This document shows positions 37,278-44,849 of a stretch of 64,000 nt of DNA, one piece after another. How positions within the stretch are numbered: position 1 is the stretch's first letter; each line of letters opens with the position of its first letter. Position numbers and translations under genes: made by a program. The stretch lies in assembly GCF_039535235.1 (NCBI RefSeq), contig NZ_BAAAWU010000001.1:5955001-6019000 (forward strand), in the 5' to 3' direction. The notes beneath the pieces were generated by a model. It worked only from the letters and a program-made list of their open reading frames with translations. It had not been told where the DNA came from and did not search any database. Origin of the DNA: Streptomyces roseoviridis (GTDB lineage Bacteria > Actinomycetota > Actinomycetes > Streptomycetales > Streptomycetaceae).

Positions 37278-38390
37278 ATGCGAAGCAGCAGCGGCAGGAA
37301 CAGCGGAAACAACGGCGGGAGCCGTGGTGCCAAGAGCGGCGGCCGCGGCAACTACCGGGGCGCGGGGAACAACCGCGACGACCGGGGCCAGAGCGCCGGC
37401 CGTCCGGCGCGCCGGCCCCGTCCCGAGGAGCGCTCCTACGACGTCGACGGCCTGGCCGGGCGTCCCTCCGACGGCGCGAAGCGGGGTCGCGGCGACGCGG
37501 CCCGCGGCGGCGCCAAGGGCGGCCCCAGGCAGTCGCCCAAGCGCGGCGGCGGCCGTACGGCCCCGGCCCGCTCGCGCGAGTACGACGCCCGCGCGGAGGA
37601 GCGCAACCGGGAGCGGTACGCCAACAAGCCCGAGATCAAGACCCCCAAGACCTTCCCCGGTGCCGAGCAGGAGGGTGAGCGCCTGCAGAAGGTGCTCGCG
37701 CGCGCTGGCTACGGCTCCCGCCGCGCCTGTGAGGAGCTCATCGAGCAGTCCCGCGTCGAGGTCAACGGCAGCATCGTGGTCGAGCAGGGCCTGCGCGTCG
37801 ACCCGGAGAAGGACGAGATCAAGGTGGATGGCCTGACGGTCGCCACCCAGTCGTACCAGTTCTTCGCGCTGAACAAGCCGGCCGGTGTCGTCTCCACCAT
37901 GGAGGACCCGGACGGCCGCCAGTGCCTCGGTGACTACGTCACCAACCGCGAGACCCGGCTCTTCCACGTCGGCCGTCTCGACACCGAGACCGAGGGCATC
38001 ATCCTGCTCACCAACCACGGCGAGCTGGCCCACCGTCTCACCCACCCCAAGTACGGCGTGAAGAAGACCTACCTGGCCGCCATCACCGGCCCGCTGCCCC
38101 GCGAGGTCGGCAAGCGGCTCAAGGAAGGCATCCAGCTGGAGGACGGCTACGCCCGCGCCGACCACTTCCGCGTCGTCGAGCAGACCGGCAAGAACTACCT
38201 CGTCGAGGTCGTGCTGCACGAGGGCCGCAAGCACATCGTGCGCCGCATGCTCGCCGAGGCGGGCTTCCCGGTCGAGAAGCTGGTCCGCACCGCCTTCGGC
38301 CCGATCACCCTGGGCGACCAGAAGTCGGGCTGGCTGCGCCGCCTGAGCAACACCGAGGTCGGCATGCTGATGAAGGAAGTCGGCCTGTAG
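37278..38390 (+). CDS. rluB: 23S rRNA pseudouridine synthase (RluB/RsuA family)
   Basis: 370 residues. The first 130 are a basic Gly/Arg/Asn-rich tail (NSGNNGGSRGAKSGGRGNYR) likely to contact RNA. An S4 domain follows (GERLQKVLARAGYGSRRACEE). The synthase domain has FFALNKPAGVVSTMEDPDGR, catalytic Asp in VGRLDTETEGIILLTN, THPKYGVKKTYLAAI and HEGRKHIVRRMLAEAGF. It converts a uridine of 23S rRNA helix 89/90 to pseudouridine in relatives. ATG 37278 with GGAAG upstream is chosen over TTG 37275. It is the last gene of the parA-scpAB operon and is followed by a strong terminator. Confidence 0.94.
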   Translation: MRSSSGRNSGNNGGSRGAKSGGRGNYRGAGNNRDDRGQSAGRPARRPRPEERSYDVDGLAGRPSDGAKRGRGDAARGGAKGGPRQSPKRGGGRTAPARSREYDARAEERNRERYANKPEIKTPKTFPGAEQEGERLQKVLARAGYGSRRACEELIEQSRVEVNGSIVVEQGLRVDPEKDEIKVDGLTVATQSYQFFALNKPAGVVSTMEDPDGRQCLGDYVTNRETRLFHVGRLDTETEGIILLTNHGELAHRLTHPKYGVKKTYLAAITGPLPREVGKRLKEGIQLEDGYARADHFRVVEQTGKNYLVEVVLHEGRKHIVRRMLAEAGFPVEKLVRTAFGPITLGDQKSGWLRRLSNTEVGMLMKEVGL

Positions 38391-38409
38391 CCGCCTGCTG
38401 ACGACAGCG

Positions 38410-38450
38410 AAGGGCCCGCGACCGCCGGACAGGCGGTCACGGGCCCTTTT
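38410..38450 (+). terminator. Terminator after rluB
   Basis: A long stem AAGGGCCCG.GACCGCC / GGCGGTC.CGGGCCCTT with one mismatch, a 5-nt loop and a trailing TTTT. Confidence 0.92.
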
Positions 38451-38455
38451 CGTAC

Positions 38456-38495
38456 TTGTGGTCGACTGCCGCCAGCATTTATAGTCAGGCTGACT
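38456..38495 (+). promoter_or_regulatory. Promoter with overlapping palindromic operator for the pnuC operon (candidate NrtR site)
   Basis: TTGTGG (38456-38461), an 18-nt spacer and TATAGT (38480-38485) form a good vegetative promoter. The perfect palindrome AGTCAG-G-CTGACT (38483-38495) overlaps the -10 and start region, with further partial symmetry TTA ... TAA outside. Its position fits a repressor. The operon encodes an NrtR-type regulator, the obvious candidate. A MarR-type regulator elsewhere in the genome is possible too. Confidence 0.65.
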
Positions 38496-38521
38496 CTTAA
38501 GGGCTCAAAGGGGAGGCGAGC

Positions 38522-39181
38522 ATGAGTCTCGGACACGTCCTGGACCCGCTCCAGCGGCCGCTCTTCACGCTCCTCGACACCCCGGTCTCCTGGACCGAGG
38601 TGCTGGGCTTCGGGAGCGGGGCGCTCTGCGTCTGGCTCGTCGCCCGCCAGCACGTCGCCAACTGGCCGATCGGCATGGCCAACAACGTCTTCTTCCTCCT
38701 GCTCTTCACCCAGAGCGGGCTGTACGCCGACGCCGGCCTCCAGATCGTCTTCATCGCCCTCGCCGCGTACGGCTGGTGGACCTGGACCCACGGGGGTGGA
38801 CCAGGCTCCGTCACCCGGCCCCTCCCGGTGCGGCGCACCAGCCGCACCGAGTGGACCTGGCTCGTCGCGGCGGGGGCGGTGGGGACCCTCGCCCTCACCC
38901 TGCTCCTCGACCGGGCCACCGACTCGACCGTGCCCTTCTGGGACGCCCTGACGACCGCGCTGTCCCTGATGGCCACCTACGGCCAGTGCCGAAAGCGCCT
39001 GGAGTCCTGGTGGCTCTGGATCGCCGCCGACGTCGTCTACGTGCCCCTGTACGCGTACAAGGAGCTCTACCTCACCTCGGTGCTGTACGTCGGCTTCATG
39101 ACCCTCTGCGTCCTCGGCCTGCGCGACTGGCGGCGCGACCTCACCGCCCGGCGCGGCCTCCCCGTGGAGGCGGCGGCATGA
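38522..39181 (+). CDS. pnuC: Nicotinamide riboside transporter PnuC
   Basis: 219 residues with about seven membrane helices. PnuC blocks are TEVLGFGSGALCVWLVARQHVANWPIG, NNVFFLLLFTQSGLYADAGLQ, YGWWTW, and ESWWLWIAADVVYVPLYAYKELY. The W-rich stretches bind nicotinamide riboside, and transport is by facilitated diffusion with metabolic trapping by a kinase. ATG 38522 has GGGGAGG 5 nt upstream. It is first in the operon and overlaps nadR by ATGA. Confidence 0.94.
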   Translation: MSLGHVLDPLQRPLFTLLDTPVSWTEVLGFGSGALCVWLVARQHVANWPIGMANNVFFLLLFTQSGLYADAGLQIVFIALAAYGWWTWTHGGGPGSVTRPLPVRRTSRTEWTWLVAAGAVGTLALTLLLDRATDSTVPFWDALTTALSLMATYGQCRKRLESWWLWIAADVVYVPLYAYKELYLTSVLYVGFMTLCVLGLRDWRRDLTARRGLPVEAAA

Positions 39182-40257
39182 AGCGCTACGGGCACGGCCT
39201 CGTCCTCGGCAAGTTCTATCCGCCGCACGCCGGCCACCACCACCTCGTCCGCACCGCGCGCGAGCGGTGCGAGCGCCTCACCGTGCTCGTCTGCGCCTCC
39301 TCCGTCGAATCCGTCCCCCTCGCCGAGCGGGTCGCCTGGATGCGCGAGATCCACCCCGACGCACTCGTCGTGGGCGCCGTCGACGACCACCCCGTCGACC
39401 TCCACGACCCCGATGTGTGGGACGCCCACATGGCGGTCTTCCGGGCCGCGGTGCCCGAGCCCGTCGACGCCGTCTTCACCTCGGAGCCGTACGGCGAGGA
39501 GCTCGGCCGCCGTTTCGGCGCCGCCTCCGTCTGCGTCGACCCCGGCCGGGTCCGCCACCCCGTCTCCGGCACCGCCGTGCGCGCCGACCCGGTCGCCCAC
39601 TGGGACCACCTGGAGGCCCCCGTACGGGCCGCCCTCACCCGCCGGGTCGTCGTCCTCGGCGCCGAGTCCACCGGCACCACCACCATGGCGCTCGCCCTCG
39701 CCGACCACTACCGGCGGCGCGGCGGCGTCTGGGCCCGCACCCGGTACGTCCCCGAGTACGGACGCACCTACAGCGAGCTCAAACTCGCCGAACTGCGGGC
39801 CGAGCGGCCCGGCGCCGGCTGGTCCGAGGTCACCTTCCACTCCTCCGACTTCCCGGTCATCGCCCTGCGCCAGGCCGAGATGGAGGAGGAGGCCGCCCGC
39901 GACGGATCACCCGTCCTCTTCTGCGACACCGACGCCTTCGCCACCACCATCTGGCACGAGCGGTACATGGGCACGAGCAGCCCCGGCACCGGCGAGATCG
40001 CCGCCCGCGGCCGGCAGCACCTGTGGCTGCTCACCGACCACCGGGGCGTCGATTTCGAGGACGACGGACTGCGCGACGGCGAACACCTCCGGCCGTGGAT
40101 GACCGCCCGCTTCCTCGCCCAGCTCGCCCACACCGGACGCCGCACCGTCCTGCTCACCGGCCCCCACGAGGAGCGCCTGGCGACGGCCGTCGCCGCCGTC
40201 GACGCGCTGCTCGCCGAGGGCTGGCACTTCACCGACCCCCTCCCGGAACGCCGATGA
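39178..40257 (+). CDS. nadR: NadR-like bifunctional NMN adenylyltransferase / nicotinamide riboside kinase
   Basis: 359 residues. The N-terminal nucleotidyltransferase starts GLVLGKFYPPHAGHHHLVRTA ((H/T)xGH motif), with FTSEPYGEELGRRFGA and the ISGTxxR-equivalent PVSGTAVRADP. The C-terminal kinase begins VVVLGAESTGTTTMALALADHY. In its P-loop-like GAESTGTTT (161-169), Thr167 stands where Walker A Lys is expected. The kinase blocks VPEYGR, FPVIALRQAEMEEEAA and DTDAFATTIWHERYMG are present. It would phosphorylate imported NR to NMN and adenylate it to NAD, trapping PnuC substrate. It lacks the N-terminal repressor domain of enterobacterial NadR, consistent with regulation by NrtR encoded next. 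The ATG overlaps the pnuC stop. Confidence 0.92.
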   Translation: MKRYGHGLVLGKFYPPHAGHHHLVRTARERCERLTVLVCASSVESVPLAERVAWMREIHPDALVVGAVDDHPVDLHDPDVWDAHMAVFRAAVPEPVDAVFTSEPYGEELGRRFGAASVCVDPGRVRHPVSGTAVRADPVAHWDHLEAPVRAALTRRVVVLGAESTGTTTMALALADHYRRRGGVWARTRYVPEYGRTYSELKLAELRAERPGAGWSEVTFHSSDFPVIALRQAEMEEEAARDGSPVLFCDTDAFATTIWHERYMGTSSPGTGEIAARGRQHLWLLTDHRGVDFEDDGLRDGEHLRPWMTARFLAQLAHTGRRTVLLTGPHEERLATAVAAVDALLAEGWHFTDPLPERR

Positions 40258-41003
40258 GCACCGCACCCGGCGCGCCCGCCGCGCCCCACGGCTACGACAA
40301 GCACGCCTTCGAGCCCTTCGCCCTCACCGCCGACCTCGCCGTCCTCACCGTCCGCGAGCAACGCCTGCACGTCCTGCTCGTCCAGCGCGGCCAGGAGCCC
40401 TACGCCGGCGCCTGGGCGCTGCCCGGCGGCTTCGTGCTGCCCCACGAGTCCGCCGAGCAGGCCGCGCGCCGCGAACTGGCCGAGGAGACCGGCCTGTCCG
40501 AGGCCAACGCCGCCCGGCTCCACCTGGAACAGCTGCGCACCTACAGCGAGCCCGACCGCGACCCCCGCATGCGGGTCGTCTCCGTCGCGTTCACCGCGCT
40601 CGTCCCCGACCTGCCCGAACCACGCGGCGGCGGCGACGCGGCCCAGGCCCGCTGGCTGCCGTACGAGGACGCCCGCGACCTCGCCTTCGACCACGACCGG
40701 ATCCTCGCCGACGCCCGCGAACGCGTCGGCGCCAAGCTCGAGTACACCTGTCTCGCCACCGCCTTCTGCCCGGCCGAGTTCACCCTCGGCGAGCTGCGGC
40801 AGGTGTACGAGACGGTCTGGGGCGTCGCACTCGACCGCCCCAACTTCCGGCGCAAGGTCCTCGCCACCCCCGGCTTCGTCCGGCCCGTCGAGGCACCACC
40901 GCGCCGCACCGGCGGACGGGGGAAACCGGCCGCTCTCTACCGGGCGGGAGAGGCCACGGCCCTCCACCCGCCACTGCTGCGACCGGAAGGACGGACGGCA
41001 TGA
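40254..41003 (+). CDS. nrtR: NrtR-type Nudix-related transcriptional regulator
   Basis: 249 residues. An N-terminal Nudix domain (LTADLAVLTVREQRLHVLLVQR, GAWALPGGFVLPHESAEQAA) carries a complete Nudix box (GFVLPHE ... RELAEETGL), so hydrolysis is possible. The C-terminal winged helix reads LEYTCLATAFCPAEFTLGEL-RQVYETVWGVALDRPNFRRKVL, the NrtR signature. NrtR repressors bind ADP-ribose or related NAD products and derepress NAD genes. Its place inside a pnuC-nadR operon makes autoregulation likely. It overlaps nadR (ATGA) and the ADP-ribosylglycohydrolase gene (ATGA). The last 30 residues are a Pro/Arg-rich tail. Confidence 0.9.
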   Translation: MSTAPGAPAAPHGYDKHAFEPFALTADLAVLTVREQRLHVLLVQRGQEPYAGAWALPGGFVLPHESAEQAARRELAEETGLSEANAARLHLEQLRTYSEPDRDPRMRVVSVAFTALVPDLPEPRGGGDAAQARWLPYEDARDLAFDHDRILADARERVGAKLEYTCLATAFCPAEFTLGELRQVYETVWGVALDRPNFRRKVLATPGFVRPVEAPPRRTGGRGKPAALYRAGEATALHPPLLRPEGRTA

Positions 41004-42016
41004 CGAAGGGCACCACCAAGAGGGCGGCGACGGGGGCGCTGATCGGACTGGCGCTGGGGGACGCGCTGGGCCTGCCCACCGAGTTCATCGACGTGGGGAG
41101 GATCATCAGCTGGTACGGCCCCTGGCGGGAGCTCGCTCTCCCCGAGAAGGGCCGGGTCACCGACGACACCCAGATGACCCTCGCCTTCGCGCGAGGTATC
41201 CGCACCGCCATGGACCGGGGCGTGCTCAGCCCCCTGCGGCTCGCCGGGCCCGTACGGGAGGAGTACGTCGACTGGTACCACTCCCCGGAGAACAACCGGG
41301 CCCCGGGCCGCACCTGCATGGTCGCCTGCCGGCTCCTCGACAGCGACCGGCTCTGGCAGGACGCCAGCCAGGTCGCGTCCAAGGGCTGCGGCGCCAACAT
41401 GCGGGTCGCGCCCATCGGACTCGTGCCCGGGCTCAGCGACGAGCAGCGCGCCGGTGCCGCCCAGCTCCAGTCCGCCCTCACCCACGGCCACCCCACCGCC
41501 CTGGCCGCCTCCGACCTGACGGCACGGGCCGTGCACCTGCTCGCCCGGGGCGCGGACCCCACCGGGCTCGTCGGGCAGCTCCGCTCGTACGCGCTGGACA
41601 ACCGCTCCCGCTACGACAAGCTGTGGCTCGGCGACCTGTGGACCCGCTCCCAGGACCCCAGCGCCCCGCACTTCATCCGGCGCGGCTGGGACGAGTGCCT
41701 GGCCGTCCTGGAGCGCCTGGACGCCGTGCAGCGCACCGCCGACCCGGAGCTGGACCCCTGCACGTACACCGGCGACGGCTGGATCGCCGAAGAGGCCCTG
41801 GCCACCGGGCTGCTCTGCTTCCTGCTCTTCCCCGACGAGCCCCTCACCGCCCTGCGCCGCGCTGCCTGCACCCGCGGCGACTCCGACTCCATCGCCGCCC
41901 TCGCGGGCGCCTTCGCCGGGGCGCACCTGGGCGCGGACGCGTGGCCCGAGGAGTGGGCGGAGCGGGTGGAGTACCGCGACGAGCTGCTGGCCTTCGGCGC
42001 GCTCTGGGACGCGTGA
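41000..42016 (+). CDS. ADP-ribosylglycohydrolase family protein
   Basis: 338 residues, all-helical DraG/ARH fold. Metal-binding blocks are GALIGLALGDALGLPTEF, GRVTDDTQMTLAFARGI and the C-terminal TRGDSDSIAALAGAFAGAHLG. Such enzymes remove ADP-ribose from proteins, nucleic acids or small molecules, giving free ADP-ribose. ADP-ribose is a signal read by NrtR and a substrate for Nudix hydrolases. The ATG overlaps the nrtR stop, so it is co-translated with NAD salvage genes. The target is unknown. It lacks any fused toxin or macro domain. Confidence 0.9.
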   Translation: MTKGTTKRAATGALIGLALGDALGLPTEFIDVGRIISWYGPWRELALPEKGRVTDDTQMTLAFARGIRTAMDRGVLSPLRLAGPVREEYVDWYHSPENNRAPGRTCMVACRLLDSDRLWQDASQVASKGCGANMRVAPIGLVPGLSDEQRAGAAQLQSALTHGHPTALAASDLTARAVHLLARGADPTGLVGQLRSYALDNRSRYDKLWLGDLWTRSQDPSAPHFIRRGWDECLAVLERLDAVQRTADPELDPCTYTGDGWIAEEALATGLLCFLLFPDEPLTALRRAACTRGDSDSIAALAGAFAGAHLGADAWPEEWAERVEYRDELLAFGALWDA

Positions 42017-42020
42017 GCCC

Positions 42021-42827
42021 ATGACGCACTCCCATGCCCCCGCAGTCGACGCGGACCGCCTGGCCGGGGCAGGACTGCCCGGCCTCGATCTGCCCGCCGT
42101 CGTGGCCGAGCAGCCCGACCCGCTGCTCTTCGCCACTGTCTCGGGCGCCCACCTCTACGGCTTCCCGTCCCGTGACTCGGACGTCGACCTGCGGGGCGTG
42201 CACCTGCTGCCGGTCGCCGGGCTGATCGGTCTGCGCGAGCCGGAGGAGACCCGGAGCCGCACGGAGGACCGGGCCGGGGTCGAGACGGACCTCGTCACCC
42301 ACGACCTGCGGAAGTTCGTCCGGCTCATGCTGCGGCGCAACGGCTACGTCCTGGAGCAGCTGACCTCACCGCTGGTCGCCCACACGTCCGCCGCGCACGC
42401 GGAGCTGTGCGCGCACGTGCCGGACGTGGTCACCTCCCACCACGCCCACCACTACCGGGGATTCGCCGGCACGCAGTGGCGGCTCTTCGAGAAGAGCCGC
42501 GAGCTCAAGCCACTGCTCTACACCTATCGGGCGCTGCTGACCGGCATCCACCTCATGCGGTCGGGCGAGGTCCAGGCGCATCTGCCCACGCTCGCCGCCG
42601 AGGTTCCCGAGGCACCCGCACGGCTGCCCGAGCTCGTCGAGGCCAAGGCGGCCGCCGAGCACGGGGCGGCCGTCGTCGCGACGGAGGACGTACGGGCGGA
42701 GGTGGAGCGGCTGCACGCCGTCCTCGACGCGGCGCAGGCGGCCTCAGGGCTGCGCGCCGAGCCGGACGCCCTCGGCGCGCTGCACGATCTGGTCGTGCGG
42801 GTCCGCGTCGAGTACGCGCAGGGCTGA
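42021..42827 (+). CDS. RlaP-like nucleotidyltransferase (Pol-beta superfamily)
   Basis: 268 residues. The catalytic start LLFATVSGAHLYGFPSRDSD-VDLRGVHLL has the G-S/A-x-x-x-G and S-D-x-D pattern of minimal Pol-beta nucleotidyltransferases. It is followed by DLVTHDLRKFVRLMLRRNGYVLEQLTSPL and the helical region YRGFAGTQWRLFEKSRELKPLLYTYRALL that marks the RlaP family (RNA-ligase-associated nucleotidyltransferase). From published comparative genomics such genes cluster with RNA repair, Nudix and ADP-ribose genes. It begins 4 nt after the ARH stop. Its 3' end overlaps the convergent paralogue by 84 nt. Confidence 0.85.
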   Translation: MTHSHAPAVDADRLAGAGLPGLDLPAVVAEQPDPLLFATVSGAHLYGFPSRDSDVDLRGVHLLPVAGLIGLREPEETRSRTEDRAGVETDLVTHDLRKFVRLMLRRNGYVLEQLTSPLVAHTSAAHAELCAHVPDVVTSHHAHHYRGFAGTQWRLFEKSRELKPLLYTYRALLTGIHLMRSGEVQAHLPTLAAEVPEAPARLPELVEAKAAAEHGAAVVATEDVRAEVERLHAVLDAAQAASGLRAEPDALGALHDLVVRVRVEYAQG

Positions 42828-43496
42828 GGTGCGGCGGGCGCGGGTCAGGAAGTCCTGCACGCGGGCGGTGTCCGGGGCCTCGGGGAGGGGGCTGATGGTG
42901 TGGGCGTGGTCCGCCTCGTCCTGGAGGCGGTTCATCCAGGACTCCACCTCCGGCCAGGACACCTCGCCGCGCTTCACGGCCAGCAGGCGCTCACGGCCCT
43001 CGCCGACGTCGATCCGGAGTTCGCCGCTGCGCAGCAGGTCCCGGCAGCTGATGAGCAGGCGCAGCAGGTGCATGGCGTGCTTCCAGCGCGGGGCGCCGTA
43101 CTGGCGGACGTCGGCGTCGAGCTTGCGGCGCTGGCCTGCCGCGTACCGGACGAAGGTGGCGTGCGACCGGCGGGAGAGGAACGCGCCGCGCAGCGAGAGC
43201 AGTTCGCGGCCGGTCGCGTCGGCGTGCTCGACGACGGGGGAGTGCAGGCACTCCAGGACGTTCGGGTTGTTGCGCAGGGCGAGTTCGCAGAACCGTTCCA
43301 GCTCCCAGCTGAACTGCTCGGGGGCCGGGCCCTCCACGTGGGCGGGCGGCTTGTCGAAGCGCCAGAACAGCGGGGTCGGGGCGAGGTACACGCCCCTGCG
43401 GTCGGTGTCGCTGTCCTCGGTCGCCAGACCGAACGCGCGCGACCCCATGACACAGGAGTAGATCGTGTGGTCGCGCACCAGTTCCTCGGGAGTCAT
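42744..43496 (-). CDS. RlaP-like nucleotidyltransferase, second paralogue
   Basis: 250 residues. It opens TIYSCVMGSRAFGLATEDSD-TDRRGVYLAPTPLFW, a clean GSxxxG...SDxDxRG Pol-beta motif. Then come WELERFCELALRNNPNVLECLHSP, SRRSHATFVRYAAGQRRKLDA and RWKHAMHLLRLLISCRDLLRSG, closely parallel to the plus-strand neighbour. ATG 43496 is chosen because the family sequence begins there. It is 10 nt downstream of the Rieske gene on the same strand, so it is likely co-transcribed with DUF952 and Rieske. Its last 27 codons overlap the end of the convergent RlaP-like gene. Confidence 0.85.
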   Translation of the reverse strand: MTPEELVRDHTIYSCVMGSRAFGLATEDSDTDRRGVYLAPTPLFWRFDKPPAHVEGPAPEQFSWELERFCELALRNNPNVLECLHSPVVEHADATGRELLSLRGAFLSRRSHATFVRYAAGQRRKLDADVRQYGAPRWKHAMHLLRLLISCRDLLRSGELRIDVGEGRERLLAVKRGEVSWPEVESWMNRLQDEADHAHTISPLPEAPDTARVQDFLTRARRTSALRVLDADPHDQIVQRAEGVRLGAQP

Positions 43497-43506
43497 GCGC
43501 GACAGG

Positions 43507-43980
43507 CTAGGCCAGAGTGATGGTGCCCGCCGACACATTGATCGTCTCGGCCGGCAGCGGCCGGGTGGCCGGACCGGCCGCGACCGAGCCGTCCGCCACA
43601 TGGAACCGGGAGCCGTGGCAGGGGCAGTCGATCGTGCCGTCGGCGACCTTGCCCACGAGACAGCCCTGGTGGGTGCAGACCGCGGAGAAGGCCCTGAACT
43701 CGCCTGCCGACGGCTGGGTCACCACGACCTTGCGGTCCTTGAAGACCCTCCCGCCGCCGACCGGGATGTCGGACGTGCGGGCGAGCGCGTCGGCGGGAGG
43801 GGACGGCTCGACGGGGGTGGGGGCGCCGGAGGTGGGCGCGGCCGGCGTCGAGGCCGTGGTCTCCTCCCTCGTACCGTTTGTACGGTCCGTGCCGTCCGAT
43901 CCGTTCGATCCGCAGCCGGTGACCAGGACCGCACCGGCGAGGAGTGCCGTACGGCGGGGCAGGGCGTCAGCAGTCGTCAT
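43507..43980 (-). CDS. Rieske [2Fe-2S] lipoprotein
   Basis: 157 residues. The N-terminus LPRRTALLAGAVLVTGCGS combines a twin-arginine-type start with a lipobox (VTGC), so a folded Fe-S protein anchored on the outer face is predicted. Ser/Thr/Pro linker residues 25-65 follow. The Rieske motifs CTHQGCLVG and CPCHGSRFHVADG bind the cluster. Members of this short family act as electron carriers with unknown partners. It sits between DUF952 (45 nt upstream) and a RlaP-like gene (10 nt downstream). Confidence 0.92.
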   Translation of the reverse strand: MTTADALPRRTALLAGAVLVTGCGSNGSDGTDRTNGTREETTASTPAAPTSGAPTPVEPSPPADALARTSDIPVGGGRVFKDRKVVVTQPSAGEFRAFSAVCTHQGCLVGKVADGTIDCPCHGSRFHVADGSVAAGPATRPLPAETINVSAGTITLA

Positions 43981-44025
43981 GGCGACCAGCTTGGCCGGGG
44001 GCCCCGCGCGCGGGCCGCAACACGC

Positions 44026-44361
44026 CTACGCCCGGGGCGTCAGCTCCCTCGCACGGCCGTCAGCGTCCCGCCGCACCTCCAGGACCGCCGTGACCGCGGA
44101 CCGCTCGATCGCCCCGTACACGTGCGGGAAGAGGGCGTCCCCCGTGCCCTCCCAGCGGACCTCGCCCGTCAGCCGGCTCTCGTCGATCACCAGCACCAGG
44201 AGCGGGCCCGCCGCGTCCCGGAAACGGGCGTCGGCGATCGCGAGGGCGGCCGCCTCGTCCGGGGAGCAGTGGACGAAGCCCTCGGCGGCGAGGGACGCCG
44301 GGGCGTACGGGAGACCGGGATCGGCGGACCATTCGTCCAGCGGTACGACGTGCAGCAGCAT
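44026..44361 (-). CDS. DUF952 family protein
   Basis: 111 residues, complete. The pattern LHVVPLDEWSADPGLPYAPASL, AAEGFVHCSPDEAAALAIAD, PLLVLVIDESRLTGEVRWEG and FPHVYGAIERSAVTAVLEV is the DUF952 signature, a small beta protein of unknown function with conserved GFVHCS. It is cytosolic and first gene of a probable minus-strand unit with Rieske and RlaP2. It is divergent from aroH. Confidence 0.9.
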   Translation of the reverse strand: MLLHVVPLDEWSADPGLPYAPASLAAEGFVHCSPDEAAALAIADARFRDAAGPLLVLVIDESRLTGEVRWEGTGDALFPHVYGAIERSAVTAVLEVRRDADGRARELTPRA

Positions 44362-44486
44362 GCCCCCAGTTCTACCCTGCGGACATCGCCCGCCCCGGCG
44401 CCGTCTCGGAGGGCGGGCGCCGCGACCGCCCCTCCGCCCGGCTGACTAGGCTGGTCGGAGCACTGACGCAGGCGAAGGAGTACGAG

Positions 44487-44849
44487 GTGGCGGTACGAGC
44501 CGTCCGAGGCGCCGTCCAGCTGGAGCGGGACGAGGCCGGACACATGCACGAGCAGGTCGAGGAGCTGCTCACCGCCGTGCTCGAACGCAACGGCCTGACC
44601 GCGGACGACCTGATCAGCATCTGGTTCACCGCCACGCCCGATCTGCACAGCGACTTCCCGGCCGCGGCCGCCCGCCGCATCGGCATCGTGGACGTCCCCC
44701 TCATCTGCGCCCAGGAGCTGGACGTCCCGGGCGCGATGCCGAGGGTCGTGCGGCTCCTCGCGCACGTCGAGTCGGATCTGCCCAAGTCCCGGATCGCGCA
44801 CGTCTACCTCGGCGCCGCGGCCGCCCTGCGCAAGGACATCGCCCAGTGA
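44487..44849 (+). CDS. aroH: Chorismate mutase, AroH type
   Basis: 120 residues, typical of the monofunctional trimeric AroH class. It has AVRAVRGAVQLERDEAGHM, VEELLTAVLERNGLTADDLIS, WFTATPDLHSDFPAAAARR, CAQELDVPGAMPRVVRLL and HVYLGAAAALR, including the active-site Arg (RGAVQ), Glu (AQELDV) and the Arg of MPRVVR. It converts chorismate to prephenate for Phe/Tyr. GTG 44487 has GAAGGAG 6 nt upstream. A TAGGCT -10-like box at about 44447 lies upstream. It overlaps tyrA by 4 nt, channelling product to the next enzyme. Confidence 0.94.
   Translation: MAVRAVRGAVQLERDEAGHMHEQVEELLTAVLERNGLTADDLISIWFTATPDLHSDFPAAAARRIGIVDVPLICAQELDVPGAMPRVVRLLAHVESDLPKSRIAHVYLGAAAALRKDIAQ

Noticed and set aside
44362..44486. 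tRNA or small RNA gene between DUF952 and aroH
   Set aside because: No cloverleaf or stable hairpin; it is best read as a divergent promoter region.
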